A stretch of 31,621 nt of DNA from positions 1-31,621 of the forward strand of contig CAWJPY010000017.1 in the NCBI GenBank assembly GCA_963844865.1, in the 5' to 3' direction. Below, piece after piece: positions 15,059-22,782 of the stretch. This stretch comes from CAWJPY01 sp963844865 (lineage in GTDB: Bacteria; Acidobacteriota; Thermoanaerobaculia; Thermoanaerobaculales; Sulfomarinibacteraceae). The first letter of the stretch is position 1. The number at the start of each line of letters is the position of its first letter. The notes under the pieces are model-generated. The model searched no databases. It was not told the origin of the DNA and saw only the letters and a list, made by a program, of their open reading frames with translations. The translations under genes were made by a program, and so were the position numbers.

Positions 15059-16006
15059 TCAGCGCCCCCCCCGACCGGGGGGACGGGTGTTGTAGTAGAA
15101 CGTGATGGTAACGCCTTCCCGCTCCACCCCGGTCAGGTCCGAGGGCAACGGGTCGAACGGTGACGAGTCGCCGATGGCGTCCCTGGCGGCGAAGTCCATG
15201 GGCGGCTTCCCCGACTCATCCATGATCTGCAGGCCGGTGACCGCTCCCCCACGCTCGATGAAGAAGCGGATGCGGACCACGCCGTCCACTCCGAGGCGGG
15301 CGATCTCCGGGATGCGCCAGTTGCTGCGGATCTTGGCCAGCATCCTCCGTGCGTAGGGTCCCCAGTCGTACCACTGGGTGTCGAAGGAGAGACCGCCCTC
15401 GTCCACCTTCCCGCCCTCGCGGTCCGGGTTCTCGAGGAGCCCTCCCGCCGCAGGGGGCAACGTCCACGCCCCCGCCGGCGGCAGGCGGAGGGCCGGTTCC
15501 TCCTGCTGCGGCTGTGGCTCCGCCTCTCCCGCCCCTTCGGGCACCGACCGCTGCCGCTGCTCGCGCTCCAGCTGCTTCTGCTCGCGATCCGGCGCCTCCC
15601 GAGGCGGCTCCACCGAGTCCGAGGGTGGGCCCACGCGGCTCGGAGGTGCTCCCCGCCCGAACACGGTGCCACCCTCCGACTTCACGATCTGGGGCGTATT
15701 GCCGCGGGTCGCCGGACTCCTCGATGCTTCGGCCCCCTCGCCCCCATGGGCGCGCCGGTCGAGGTCCGAGAGCGGGGCGCGATCATCGGAAGGGCGCTCT
15801 TCCCGCTCATCCGGCAGATCCACGAACTCGAACTCCAAGGGAGGCTGCGACGCCTCGTCGGGTGCCGCGGCCGCCAGCAACGGTGCGGCGGAGAACACCG
15901 TCGGCCACACCTGCCGGACCCTGGGCAGCACCACGAACAGGAGCAGCAGATGCAGCAGGAGCGAGGCCTCGAGGGCACGACGAAAGAGCGTCCGATCCCG
16001 GCGCAC
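15059..16006 (-). CDS. tonB: TonB-family energy transducer
   Basis: A 315-residue protein with a cytosolic basic start, one membrane helix (about residues 12-32, LEASLLLHLLLLFVVLP), a long Pro/Glu/Arg-rich periplasmic linker (about 50-200), and a TonB/TolA-type C-terminal domain (about 215-310: YARRMLAKIRSNWRIP, GVVRIRFFIERGGAV). Together with the ExbB and ExbD genes directly downstream this is an outer-membrane energising complex. TolA is a possible alternative, but no tolB or pal follows. The start is GTG at 16006. It has no Shine-Dalgarno and lies right after a sigma54-like promoter, so the transcript may be nearly leaderless. Confidence 0.85.
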   Translation of the reverse strand: MRRDRTLFRRALEASLLLHLLLLFVVLPRVRQVWPTVFSAAPLLAAAAPDEASQPPLEFEFVDLPDEREERPSDDRAPLSDLDRRAHGGEGAEASRSPATRGNTPQIVKSEGGTVFGRGAPPSRVGPPSDSVEPPREAPDREQKQLEREQRQRSVPEGAGEAEPQPQQEEPALRLPPAGAWTLPPAAGGLLENPDREGGKVDEGGLSFDTQWYDWGPYARRMLAKIRSNWRIPEIARLGVDGVVRIRFFIERGGAVTGLQIMDESGKPPMDFAARDAIGDSSPFDPLPSDLTGVEREGVTITFYYNTRPPGRGGR

Positions 16007-16017
16007 GTCAGTACACT

Positions 16018-16033
16018 AGCAAGTTCCCTGCCA
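16018..16033 (-). promoter_or_regulatory. Sigma54-like (-24/-12) promoter before tonB
   Basis: On the minus strand TGGCAGG-GAAC-TTGCT matches the RpoN consensus TGGCACG-N4-TTGCA, with exactly 10 bases between the GG and GC elements. The implied start point lies 1 base before the tonB GTG. No enhancer-binding site was identified. Confidence 0.4.
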
Positions 16034-16287
16034 CTTCGTCACGGGGGCGGCGAGCCGCGGCCCGGTCGCCGGCGGCGCCGACCGTTGCCCGGCGGAGGTT
16101 CCCCACGACCGCACCCCACCCCCGGAGGCGGCCACTGATGGGGCGGCGCCCCATGCCCGTGGGCGGTGTGCCCGGTTGACCGGCCCCGAACGGCCACGGT
16201 GGCGCACGCACCGTGGGGCACCCGACATGGAATCAGCTGGACCGGCAGGTGGTTGGGGCAGTGAACGGGTGCCCGGAAGGACCGCTC

Positions 16288-17670
16288 ATGGCTCCCTACG
16301 ACTTCGATCTCATCACCATCGGCGCCGGCTCGGGCGGCGTGCGCGCGAGCCGCATGGCGGCGGCCGCCGGCGTGCGGGTGGCGGTCGCCGAGGCCGGGGC
16401 CCTGGGTGGCACGTGCGTCAACCGGGGCTGCATCCCGAAGAAGCTCATGGTCTACGCCTCCGAGTTCGCGTCGACCTTCGCGGACGCCTCCGGGTACGGC
16501 TGGACGGTGGGCACGCCCACCTTCGACTGGGCGCGGCTCATCGCCGCCAAGGATCGCGAAATCGAGCGGCTCAACGGCATCTACCGGGACCTCCTGGAGC
16601 GTCCCGGCGCCACCATCCTGAGCGGTCGCGCCCGCCTCGCCGACCGCCACGTCGTCGAGGTCGACGGCGCGGTGCACAGCGCCGAGAGGATCCTGATCGC
16701 CACCGGCGGCCGGCCAGAGGTCCCCGACGTGCCGGGCATCGAGCACGCCGTTACCTCGGATGCCGTGTTCCACCTCCAGAGCCTGCCGGAGCGCGTCGTG
16801 ATCGTGGGAGGCGGCTACATCGGGGTCGAGTTCGCGGGCGTCTTCCACGGCCTCGGCGCGGACGTCACCCTGCTCCATCACGGGCCCCTGCTCCTGCACG
16901 GATTCGACCACGATCTGGCCGCCACCCTCGGGGACGAGATGCGCAAGCGGGGGGTGGACCTCCACCTCAACACGACCCTGGGGCGCATCGGTCGCGATCA
17001 CGACCGGCTCCTGGTGACCGCCCGGGACGGATCCACGTTCGAGGGCGACCTGGTCCTGTGCGCGACCGGACGCGTCCCCAACACCGCCGGCCTCGGTCTG
17101 GAGGCCGTCGGGGTGGAGCTCGACGAGCGCGGCGCGGTGGTCGTGGACGCCGCCTCCGAGTCCTCGGTGCCAGGGATCTACGCCGTTGGGGACTGCACCG
17201 ACCGCGAGGCCCTGACGCCGGTCGCCATCGCCGAGGCCATGGCGCTCGTGGACACCCTGTACAATAATCATCCGTCCACCGTCGACTATGCCCATGTGCC
17301 GACGGCCGTGTTCGGCCAGCCGCCGGCCGCCGCGGTCGGCCTCACCGAGGAGGAGGCGCGGGCCCGCGGCCACGAGCTCACCGTGTACCGCACCAGCGTC
17401 CGTCCCCTGCTGCACGCACTGTCCGGACGCGACGAGCACGCCATGCTGAAGCTCGTCGTGGACCGGTCGGACGGGCGCGTGCTCGGCCTGCACATGGTGG
17501 GCCCCGACGCCCCCGAGATCGTGCAGGCCATGGCCGTGGCCATCCGCGCGGGCATCACCAAGGACCAGCTCGACGCCACCATGGCCCTCCATCCCACCCT
17601 CGCCGAGGAGCTGGTCACCATGCGCGCCCCGGTGCCGGATGCCGCGCCCGAGGTGCGTGCCTCGGACTGA
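16288..17670 (+). CDS. gor: Glutathione-disulfide reductase (atypical cofactor pocket)
   Basis: A 460-residue flavoprotein disulfide reductase. FAD motif GAGSGG is at 12-17, redox disulfide C43/C48 in GGTCVNRGCIPKK, a second Rossmann motif GGGYIG at 174-179, the FAD-binding ATGRVPN and GIYAVGD blocks, and a C-terminal HPTLAEELVTMR with the catalytic His-Glu pair. The CVNRGC and HPTxAEE forms point to glutathione reductase rather than lipoamide or mercuric reductase. ATG at 16288 follows GGAAGG by 7 bases; the frame extends to 16213 without family similarity. The residues that bind the 2'-phosphate of NADPH in E. coli Gor (R198 and R204) are H198 and H204 here, with A179 changed to Gly, so NADPH preference is doubtful. 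Confidence 0.85.
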   Translation: MAPYDFDLITIGAGSGGVRASRMAAAAGVRVAVAEAGALGGTCVNRGCIPKKLMVYASEFASTFADASGYGWTVGTPTFDWARLIAAKDREIERLNGIYRDLLERPGATILSGRARLADRHVVEVDGAVHSAERILIATGGRPEVPDVPGIEHAVTSDAVFHLQSLPERVVIVGGGYIGVEFAGVFHGLGADVTLLHHGPLLLHGFDHDLAATLGDEMRKRGVDLHLNTTLGRIGRDHDRLLVTARDGSTFEGDLVLCATGRVPNTAGLGLEAVGVELDERGAVVVDAASESSVPGIYAVGDCTDREALTPVAIAEAMALVDTLYNNHPSTVDYAHVPTAVFGQPPAAAVGLTEEEARARGHELTVYRTSVRPLLHALSGRDEHAMLKLVVDRSDGRVLGLHMVGPDAPEIVQAMAVAIRAGITKDQLDATMALHPTLAEELVTMRAPVPDAAPEVRASD

Positions 17671-17713
17671 GCGGGCAGCGGCAGCGCCGCCCTCCGGGTA
17701 GGCCAGAGACGGT

Positions 17714-17785
17714 GCCGGGCAGCATCCGGATGAAGCGGTATGCGTTCTATCGAATCAAGACGGGGTGCCTGGCACCGGCTTTGAC
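17714..17785 (+). repeat. 72-bp REP-like repeat, copy 1
   Basis: This segment in the gor/mocA convergent gap recurs in inverted orientation at 22560-22630. The last 33 bases match at 32 positions, and the first 30 match at 24, all differences there being transitions. It contains the perfect palindrome GGTGCC-T-GGCACC at 17764-17776. A decayed half-copy (GGGGTGCCTGAGACC) follows at 17804-17818. Confidence 0.8.
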
Positions 17786-17829
17786 CTCGCGACGTGCATC
17801 GGCGGGGTGCCTGAGACCCTCTGTGGTGC

Positions 17830-18425
17830 TCACCGAGCGAGAGGCGACCGGTGCGCCTTCCAGAATCGCGCCAGGGACTCACGGGTGTTGCAGTTCGCGT
17901 GGACGCCGGGGTCCTCTACGGGCACGTCCACGATCCCCACGACTGTCAGGACGGCGCGCACGGTGTCGCCCGGGAGGCGCTCCCGTGCGATGTCCTCCGC
18001 AACCGGGCGGGACAGGGCCAGCGGGTGGCCGTGCTTGCCCCCGTTCACCGGCACCGCCACCTCCGCGACCACCTCCGCCAGCGCTCGGACCGTCTCCGGA
18101 CGCACCAGGGGATGATCCACCGGGAGCACCACCACCCGCTGCCAGGTGGGCTCCGAGACCAGGTGCCGCAGCCCCCAGCGCAAGGACGCCAGCATGTCCA
18201 GGTCCGGCGCGGGCAGCGGCAGAGGGCGCAGCCCGGGCACCTCGTGCGTCGCCTGCCGGGGGGAAGCGTGGCCGCCACCGTGCGCGCCCCGGCCTCCTGC
18301 AGCAACGCGGTGCAGGCCTCCAGGAAGGTCCGTCCGTCCGGCAGGCGCGCGAACGCCTTGGGCCCGCCGAAGCGGCGTCCCTCCCCTCCCCCGAGAATGA
18401 GCCCCACGAAGCGCGCGCCCCTCAT
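17830..18425 (-). pseudogene. mocA: MocA-like molybdenum cofactor nucleotidyltransferase, frameshifted
   Basis: The N-terminal half (from ATG 18425, with GGGAGGG 5 bases upstream) reads GLILGGGEGRRFGGPKAF, the NTP-binding loop of MobA/MocA-like transferases, up to RTVAATLPP. The C-terminal half continues in another frame from about 18250: LDMLASLRWGLRHL, VVVLPVDHPLVRPETV (metal-binding DHP) and GKHGHPLAL. Adding one C in a six-C run near 18258-18265 would restore a single 198-residue protein, the normal family size. MocA-type enzymes attach CMP to molybdopterin for xanthine oxidase-family enzymes, which suits the adjacent divergent Fe-S/Mo/FAD operon. A homopolymer sequencing error is as likely as a true mutation. 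Confidence 0.75.
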
Positions 18426-18621
18426 CTTCCCTCCCTGCCACGGGCGGAATCCGCCCCCACCACGGGATGCCAGACGACCCTCACCACTCTATCCCGACCC
18501 CGTCCCCCGGGTGCCTCGCAGCCGGCGCCGGATCGATGGTAAGATCTCGGCGTGCCCGTCACACACAAGACATCGTCGCAGATTGCGCATCGGCATCGAG
18601 TCCGATGAGGAAGGCGGATTC

Positions 18622-19245
18622 ATGGCCAGGAAACCCCGCGAGGAGGACCCCGGCACCAAGGGGGTGACCAGACGCGGCTTCATCGGGACCGTCGGCGCCG
18701 GCGCCGTGGTCGCCGCCACCTCAGCCGCCGGCCGCGCCCATGCCACCACCGAGCTGACGGCGCCCGACGAGATGGTCCGGGTCGCCCTGAACATCAACGG
18801 CCGCGTGCACCGGCTCCTCGTCGAACCTCGCTGGTCCTTGCTGTACGTGATCCGGGAGCGGCTCGGCCTCACCGGCACCAAGGTGGGCTGCGCCCGGGGC
18901 GAGTGCGGGGCCTGCACGGTACTCATCGACGGTCGCCCCCGCTACGCCTGCATGACCCTGGCGGTGGAGGCGGAAGGGCCGGAGATCACGACCCTGGAAG
19001 GCCTCATGCAGGGCGAGAAGCTGGGCGTCGTGCAGCAGGCCTTCGTTGACGAGGACGCGTTCCAGTGCGGCTACTGCACCCCGGGCCAGATCATGGCGGC
19101 GGAAGGTCTCCTTCGCGCCAATCCCCGGCCGAGCCTTGACGAGATCCGCCGCGGCATGTCCGGCAACCTGTGCCGGTGCGCCGCCTACGTGCACATCTTC
19201 CGGGCCGTCGACCGGGCGGCTCGGGCGAAGGGGGGCTCGACATGA
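18622..19245 (+). CDS. Aldehyde oxidoreductase [2Fe-2S] subunit with Tat signal
   Basis: A 207-residue small subunit of a xanthine oxidase-family enzyme. It opens with a twin-arginine signal (TRRGFIGTVGAG, R17 and R18) and an Ala-rich core ending near AHA. The plant-type cluster ligands are C90, C95, C98 and C110 (GCARGECGACTV). The second cluster ligands are C139, C142, C174 and C176 (QCGYCTPGQ and NLCRC). Electrons pass from the Mo site through these clusters to FAD. The Tat signal implies periplasmic export of the assembled complex, as in E. coli PaoABC. GAGGAAGG precedes the ATG. It overlaps the Mo subunit gene by 4 bases (ATGA). Confidence 0.93.
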   Translation: MARKPREEDPGTKGVTRRGFIGTVGAGAVVAATSAAGRAHATTELTAPDEMVRVALNINGRVHRLLVEPRWSLLYVIRERLGLTGTKVGCARGECGACTVLIDGRPRYACMTLAVEAEGPEITTLEGLMQGEKLGVVQQAFVDEDAFQCGYCTPGQIMAAEGLLRANPRPSLDEIRRGMSGNLCRCAAYVHIFRAVDRAARAKGGST

Positions 19246-21554
19246 GCTTCGACGACGTCTTCTACTACACCGACGGCGCCGCCCACGAGACCCCTCCACC
19301 GGCCGAGTACCCCGCCCCGTGGGGGAAGACCGAGGTCGTGGGGACGCGCCGGACCCGGGTGGACGCCTACGAACGGACCAGCGGCGCCGCCGTCTACCCC
19401 TCCGACGTCATCCTCCCCGACATGCTCTATGGCGCCATCCTGCGCTGCCCCCATCCCCACGCCAGGGTGAAGGCCGTCGATGTCGCGGCGGCCCGCCGGC
19501 TTCCCGGCGTCGCGGCCGTCCTCACCGGCGCCGATCCGGAGGCCGACCTCGAGTGGGCCTACGGGCGCCAGGAGCGTTCGAAGCTGTTTGATCCGGTGTG
19601 CCGCTTCCAGGGCGAGGCGGTGGCGGCGGTGGCCGCCGAGACGCCCGACCAGGCCGCCGACGCCCTCCGGGCCGTCCAGGTGACCTACGAGGTCCTCCCC
19701 CACGTCTCCGACGAACGCCGGGCCCTGGCCCCGGACGCCCCTCCCATCCACGAGGGAGGCAACCAGGCGGGCCCCGTGGATGCCAATGAGCGCGGCGACG
19801 TCGTCAAGGGTTTCGCCGAGGCCGACCTGGTCCTCGAACGCTCCTACCGAACCGAGTACGAGGTGCACGTGCCCATGGAGCTGCACGGCTGTGTGGCGAA
19901 GTGGGACGGGGACCGTCTCACGGTCTGGGAGTCCACTCAGGGCGTCTACCGGGTGCAGTCGACCGTGGCCGAGACCCTCGGCCTGCCCCTGGCCAACGTC
20001 CGCGTCATCGGCCACTACATGGGCGGCGCCTTCGGGTCGAAGCTCCAGGCCGGCAAGTACACCCTGATCGCGGCCCTTCTGGCGCGCAAGGCGGCGCGTC
20101 CGGTCAAGCTCTTCCTGAGCCGCGAGGAGACCATGCTGGCAGTGGGCAACCGTCCGGCCGCCAACATGACGCTCAAGGCCGGAGTGAAGAAGGACGGCAC
20201 CCTCACCGCGCTGGAGTTCACCAGCCTGAGCTCGGCAGGGGCGTACGGGCTCGGCGGGGCCGGTCTGCTGGACTTCCTGGTCCGGGACCTCTACACCTGC
20301 CCCAACGTGAAGTGCACGAACACCCCGGTGTTCATCAACGCCGGCCCGGCGCGTCCCTTCCGTGCGCCGGGACACCCGCAGGGGGCGTGGGCGCTCGAGC
20401 AGATGATGGACGAGCTCGCCCACGGCATCGGCATGGACTCCGTCCAGCTGCGGCTACGCAACATCCCCGAGGTGAGCCAGGCGCGCGGTGGCGTCCCGTA
20501 CACGTCCACGGGCCTCGCCGAGTGCCTGTCCGAGGGGGCGAAGGCCTTCGACTGGGAGGCGGCCAGGCAGCGCCCCGCTGACGACGGACACCTCAAGCGA
20601 GGGGTCGGCGTCGCCGCCTGCCTGTGGGCGGCCGGCGGCGGCGGACCGCCCTCCACCGTCATCGTCAAGCTGTTCTCGGACGGCAGCGTCAACCTGAACA
20701 TGGGGGCCTCGGACATCGGCACCGGCACCAAGACCGTGATGGCCATGGTGGTGGCCGAGGAGCTCGGCATCGACCCCGGCGGCATCTCGATCGAGAACGC
20801 CGACACCGGGACCACCCAGTTCGCCACCCCCTCGGGCGGTACCAAGACCGTCCCCACCGAGTCGCCGGCCGTGCGCGAGGCAGCGTACAACGTCAAGAAG
20901 CAGCTCCTGGAGATGGCGGCGCAGCAGCTCGAGGCGGACGCCGCCTCGCTGCGCCTGCAGGACGGGTTCGTGACGTCGGCTTCCGATCCCTCCACGAAGG
21001 TGGCGGTGACCGACATCGAGGGCCTGCAACGGCGCGGCCTGGTGGTGGGCGTCGGCTACCGCGGCCCCAACCCCGAGGGGAAGACCGTGAACCCCTTCGC
21101 CGCCCAGTTCTGCGAGGTCGAGGTGAACACCCGCACCGGAGAGCTCCGGGTGCTGCGCTTCGTGGGGGCCCACGACTCCGGCCGGGTCCTCGACCGTCTC
21201 ACCTTCGACAACCAGGTGTTCGGGGGCATCACCATGGGCATGGGCCTGGCGATGATGGAGGAGCGGGTGCTGGATGGGAGCCAGACCGGGAAGATGGTCA
21301 ACGCCAACCTCCACGACTACCGCATCCCCACGGCCCTGGACGTGCCCGCCGACATGTCCACCGTCATCGTCGATCCCCACGACACCGAGTGCAACACCAC
21401 CGGCACCAAGGGTGTGGGCGAGCCCGTCACCATCCCCACCGCGGCCGCCATCGCCAATGCCGTCCACCACGCCACCGGCGTGCGGGTGGCCGACACTCCC
21501 ATCGACCCGCTGCACTTCGTCTCCCTGCTCGCGGCGGCGGCCAAGGAGGTGTGA
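19242..21554 (+). CDS. Aldehyde oxidoreductase molybdenum-binding subunit
   Basis: A 770-residue large subunit that binds the molybdopterin cytosine dinucleotide cofactor. It has an Ald_Xan_dh_C-type N-terminal domain (about 30-150) followed by the two Mo-binding domains. Landmarks are GGAFGSK at 261-267, RPFRAPGHPQGAWALE around 365-380, the glycine-rich NMGASDIGTGTKT and the catalytic Glu727 in KGVGEPVTIP. It has no export signal of its own and would travel with the Tat-bearing Fe-S subunit. The best guess is a PaoC/YagR-like aldehyde or aromatic aldehyde oxidoreductase; substrate cannot be read from the sequence. Purine or CO oxidation is less likely (no AYxCSxR loop seen). Confidence 0.92.
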   Translation: MSFDDVFYYTDGAAHETPPPAEYPAPWGKTEVVGTRRTRVDAYERTSGAAVYPSDVILPDMLYGAILRCPHPHARVKAVDVAAARRLPGVAAVLTGADPEADLEWAYGRQERSKLFDPVCRFQGEAVAAVAAETPDQAADALRAVQVTYEVLPHVSDERRALAPDAPPIHEGGNQAGPVDANERGDVVKGFAEADLVLERSYRTEYEVHVPMELHGCVAKWDGDRLTVWESTQGVYRVQSTVAETLGLPLANVRVIGHYMGGAFGSKLQAGKYTLIAALLARKAARPVKLFLSREETMLAVGNRPAANMTLKAGVKKDGTLTALEFTSLSSAGAYGLGGAGLLDFLVRDLYTCPNVKCTNTPVFINAGPARPFRAPGHPQGAWALEQMMDELAHGIGMDSVQLRLRNIPEVSQARGGVPYTSTGLAECLSEGAKAFDWEAARQRPADDGHLKRGVGVAACLWAAGGGGPPSTVIVKLFSDGSVNLNMGASDIGTGTKTVMAMVVAEELGIDPGGISIENADTGTTQFATPSGGTKTVPTESPAVREAAYNVKKQLLEMAAQQLEADAASLRLQDGFVTSASDPSTKVAVTDIEGLQRRGLVVGVGYRGPNPEGKTVNPFAAQFCEVEVNTRTGELRVLRFVGAHDSGRVLDRLTFDNQVFGGITMGMGLAMMEERVLDGSQTGKMVNANLHDYRIPTALDVPADMSTVIVDPHDTECNTTGTKGVGEPVTIPTAAAIANAVHHATGVRVADTPIDPLHFVSLLAAAAKEV

Positions 21555-21555
21555 C

Positions 21556-22533
21556 GTGATCCCCAGCTTCGCCTTCGTGCGTCCCCTCACCCTCGAGGAG
21601 GCCGTGACCCGCCTCGCCGCCGGAGGGGCGCGCCTCCACGGCGGCGGCACCGACCTGCTCGGCTGCCTCCGCGACGGCGTCTTCACCACCGACACGGTGG
21701 TCAGCCTGAGCGCCCTGGACGACCTCTCCGGGATCAGCGCCACTCGCGACGGCGGCCTGCGCATCGGCGCCCTGACGTCCATCACCGAGGTGGCGGCCGA
21801 CCCCCGCGTCGCCGACCGGTACCCCCACGTGCTGGCCGAGGCCGCAGCGTCCGTGGCCAGCCCCCAGCTCCGCAACCAGGGAACCATCGCCGGCAACCTC
21901 TGCCAGAAGCCGCGCTGCTGGTACTACCGGGGAGACTTCCACTGCCTGCGCAAGGGCGGTGAGAAGTGCTACGCCTTCGCCGGGGAGAACCAGTACCACT
22001 GCATCTTCGGTGGAGACATGTGCTACATCGTGCACCCATCCGACACCGCCCCCGCCCTCGCCGCTCTCGGCGCCGTGTGCCGCATCACCGGTCCATCCGG
22101 GAGCCGCTCGGTGGCAGTGGAGAAGCTGCACGTGCCGCCCTCGGAGGACCCCACCCGCGAGACCGTCCTCTCAGACGACGAGATCCTCACCGAGGTGGTG
22201 CTGCCGCCCGCCCCCCGGGGGCTGCGGTCCTCCTACCGGAAGGTGCGCACCCGGGCCTCGTGGGACTTCGCCGTGGTCGGAGTGGCCCTCGCCCTCGCCT
22301 TCGACGGAGACGAGGTGCGGGAGGCCAGGGCGTTCCTCTCCGGCGCGGCCCCGGTGCCATGGCGCGCACGGCCCCTCGAGGAGGCCGTCGTCGGCAGGAC
22401 CCTGGGCACGGCCACCATCTCCGCCGCCGCCAAGGCCGCCGTGGCCGGGGCGGAACCGTTGGCGAAGAATGCCTACAAGGTCCCGCTCTTGGAGGGCCTC
22501 ATCACCGAGCAGCTCGAGCGTCTCCGCCCCTGA
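21556..22533 (+). CDS. Aldehyde oxidoreductase FAD subunit with [4Fe-4S] loop
   Basis: A 325-residue FAD-binding subunit (FAD_binding_5 plus CO_deh_flav_C). FAD motifs are LHGGGTDLLG near the N-terminus and NQGTIAGNLCQ. Between them and the second domain is a cysteine-rich insertion (C116, C121, C130, C138, C149, C156 in the segments NLCQKPRCWYYRG, HCLRKGGEKCYA and HCIFGGDMC), as in PaoB/YagS and 4-hydroxybenzoyl-CoA reductase beta, which carry an extra [4Fe-4S] cluster. GTG at 21556 is one base after the Mo subunit stop, with AAGGAGG upstream. The order Fe-S, Mo, FAD differs from E. coli paoABC (Fe-S, FAD, Mo). Confidence 0.92.
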   Translation: MIPSFAFVRPLTLEEAVTRLAAGGARLHGGGTDLLGCLRDGVFTTDTVVSLSALDDLSGISATRDGGLRIGALTSITEVAADPRVADRYPHVLAEAAASVASPQLRNQGTIAGNLCQKPRCWYYRGDFHCLRKGGEKCYAFAGENQYHCIFGGDMCYIVHPSDTAPALAALGAVCRITGPSGSRSVAVEKLHVPPSEDPTRETVLSDDEILTEVVLPPAPRGLRSSYRKVRTRASWDFAVVGVALALAFDGDEVREARAFLSGAAPVPWRARPLEEAVVGRTLGTATISAAAKAAVAGAEPLAKNAYKVPLLEGLITEQLERLRP

Positions 22534-22559
22534 GCACTAGAGAGGGGGCCGGGCGCCGC

Positions 22560-22630
22560 GTCAAAGCCGGTGCCAGGCATCCCGTCTTGATTCGTGGTCC
22601 GCACATCGCTTCACCCGAATGCCGCCTGGC
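22560..22630 (-). repeat. 72-bp REP-like repeat, copy 2 (inverted)
   Basis: Reverse complement of the element at 17714-17785, in the gap between the FAD subunit and the secreted protease (also a convergent junction). The palindrome has one change (GGTGCC-A-GGCATC at 22569-22581). The two copies face each other across the molybdo-enzyme locus. Confidence 0.8.
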
Positions 22631-22782
22631 GCCGTCGCTGGTGCTCCTGGAGCGGGGGCCTCTGACCGCCGCCACTGATCGACGACGGCTGCCACGGACG
22701 CTGGAATCTGCCGCTGCCGTTCCTCGCGATCGGGGCGCGGACGGGGGCGTGAACGCGGTCGGCTGCGGCAACGACCCAGGGG

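Noticed and set aside
22631..22782. Remnant of a transposase C-terminus beside REP-like copy 2
   Set aside because: A minus-strand frame containing PWQPSSISGGG loosely recalls the WQP motif of some Y1 transposases, but it is short, lacks the HUH catalytic motif and is not supported by any longer match.
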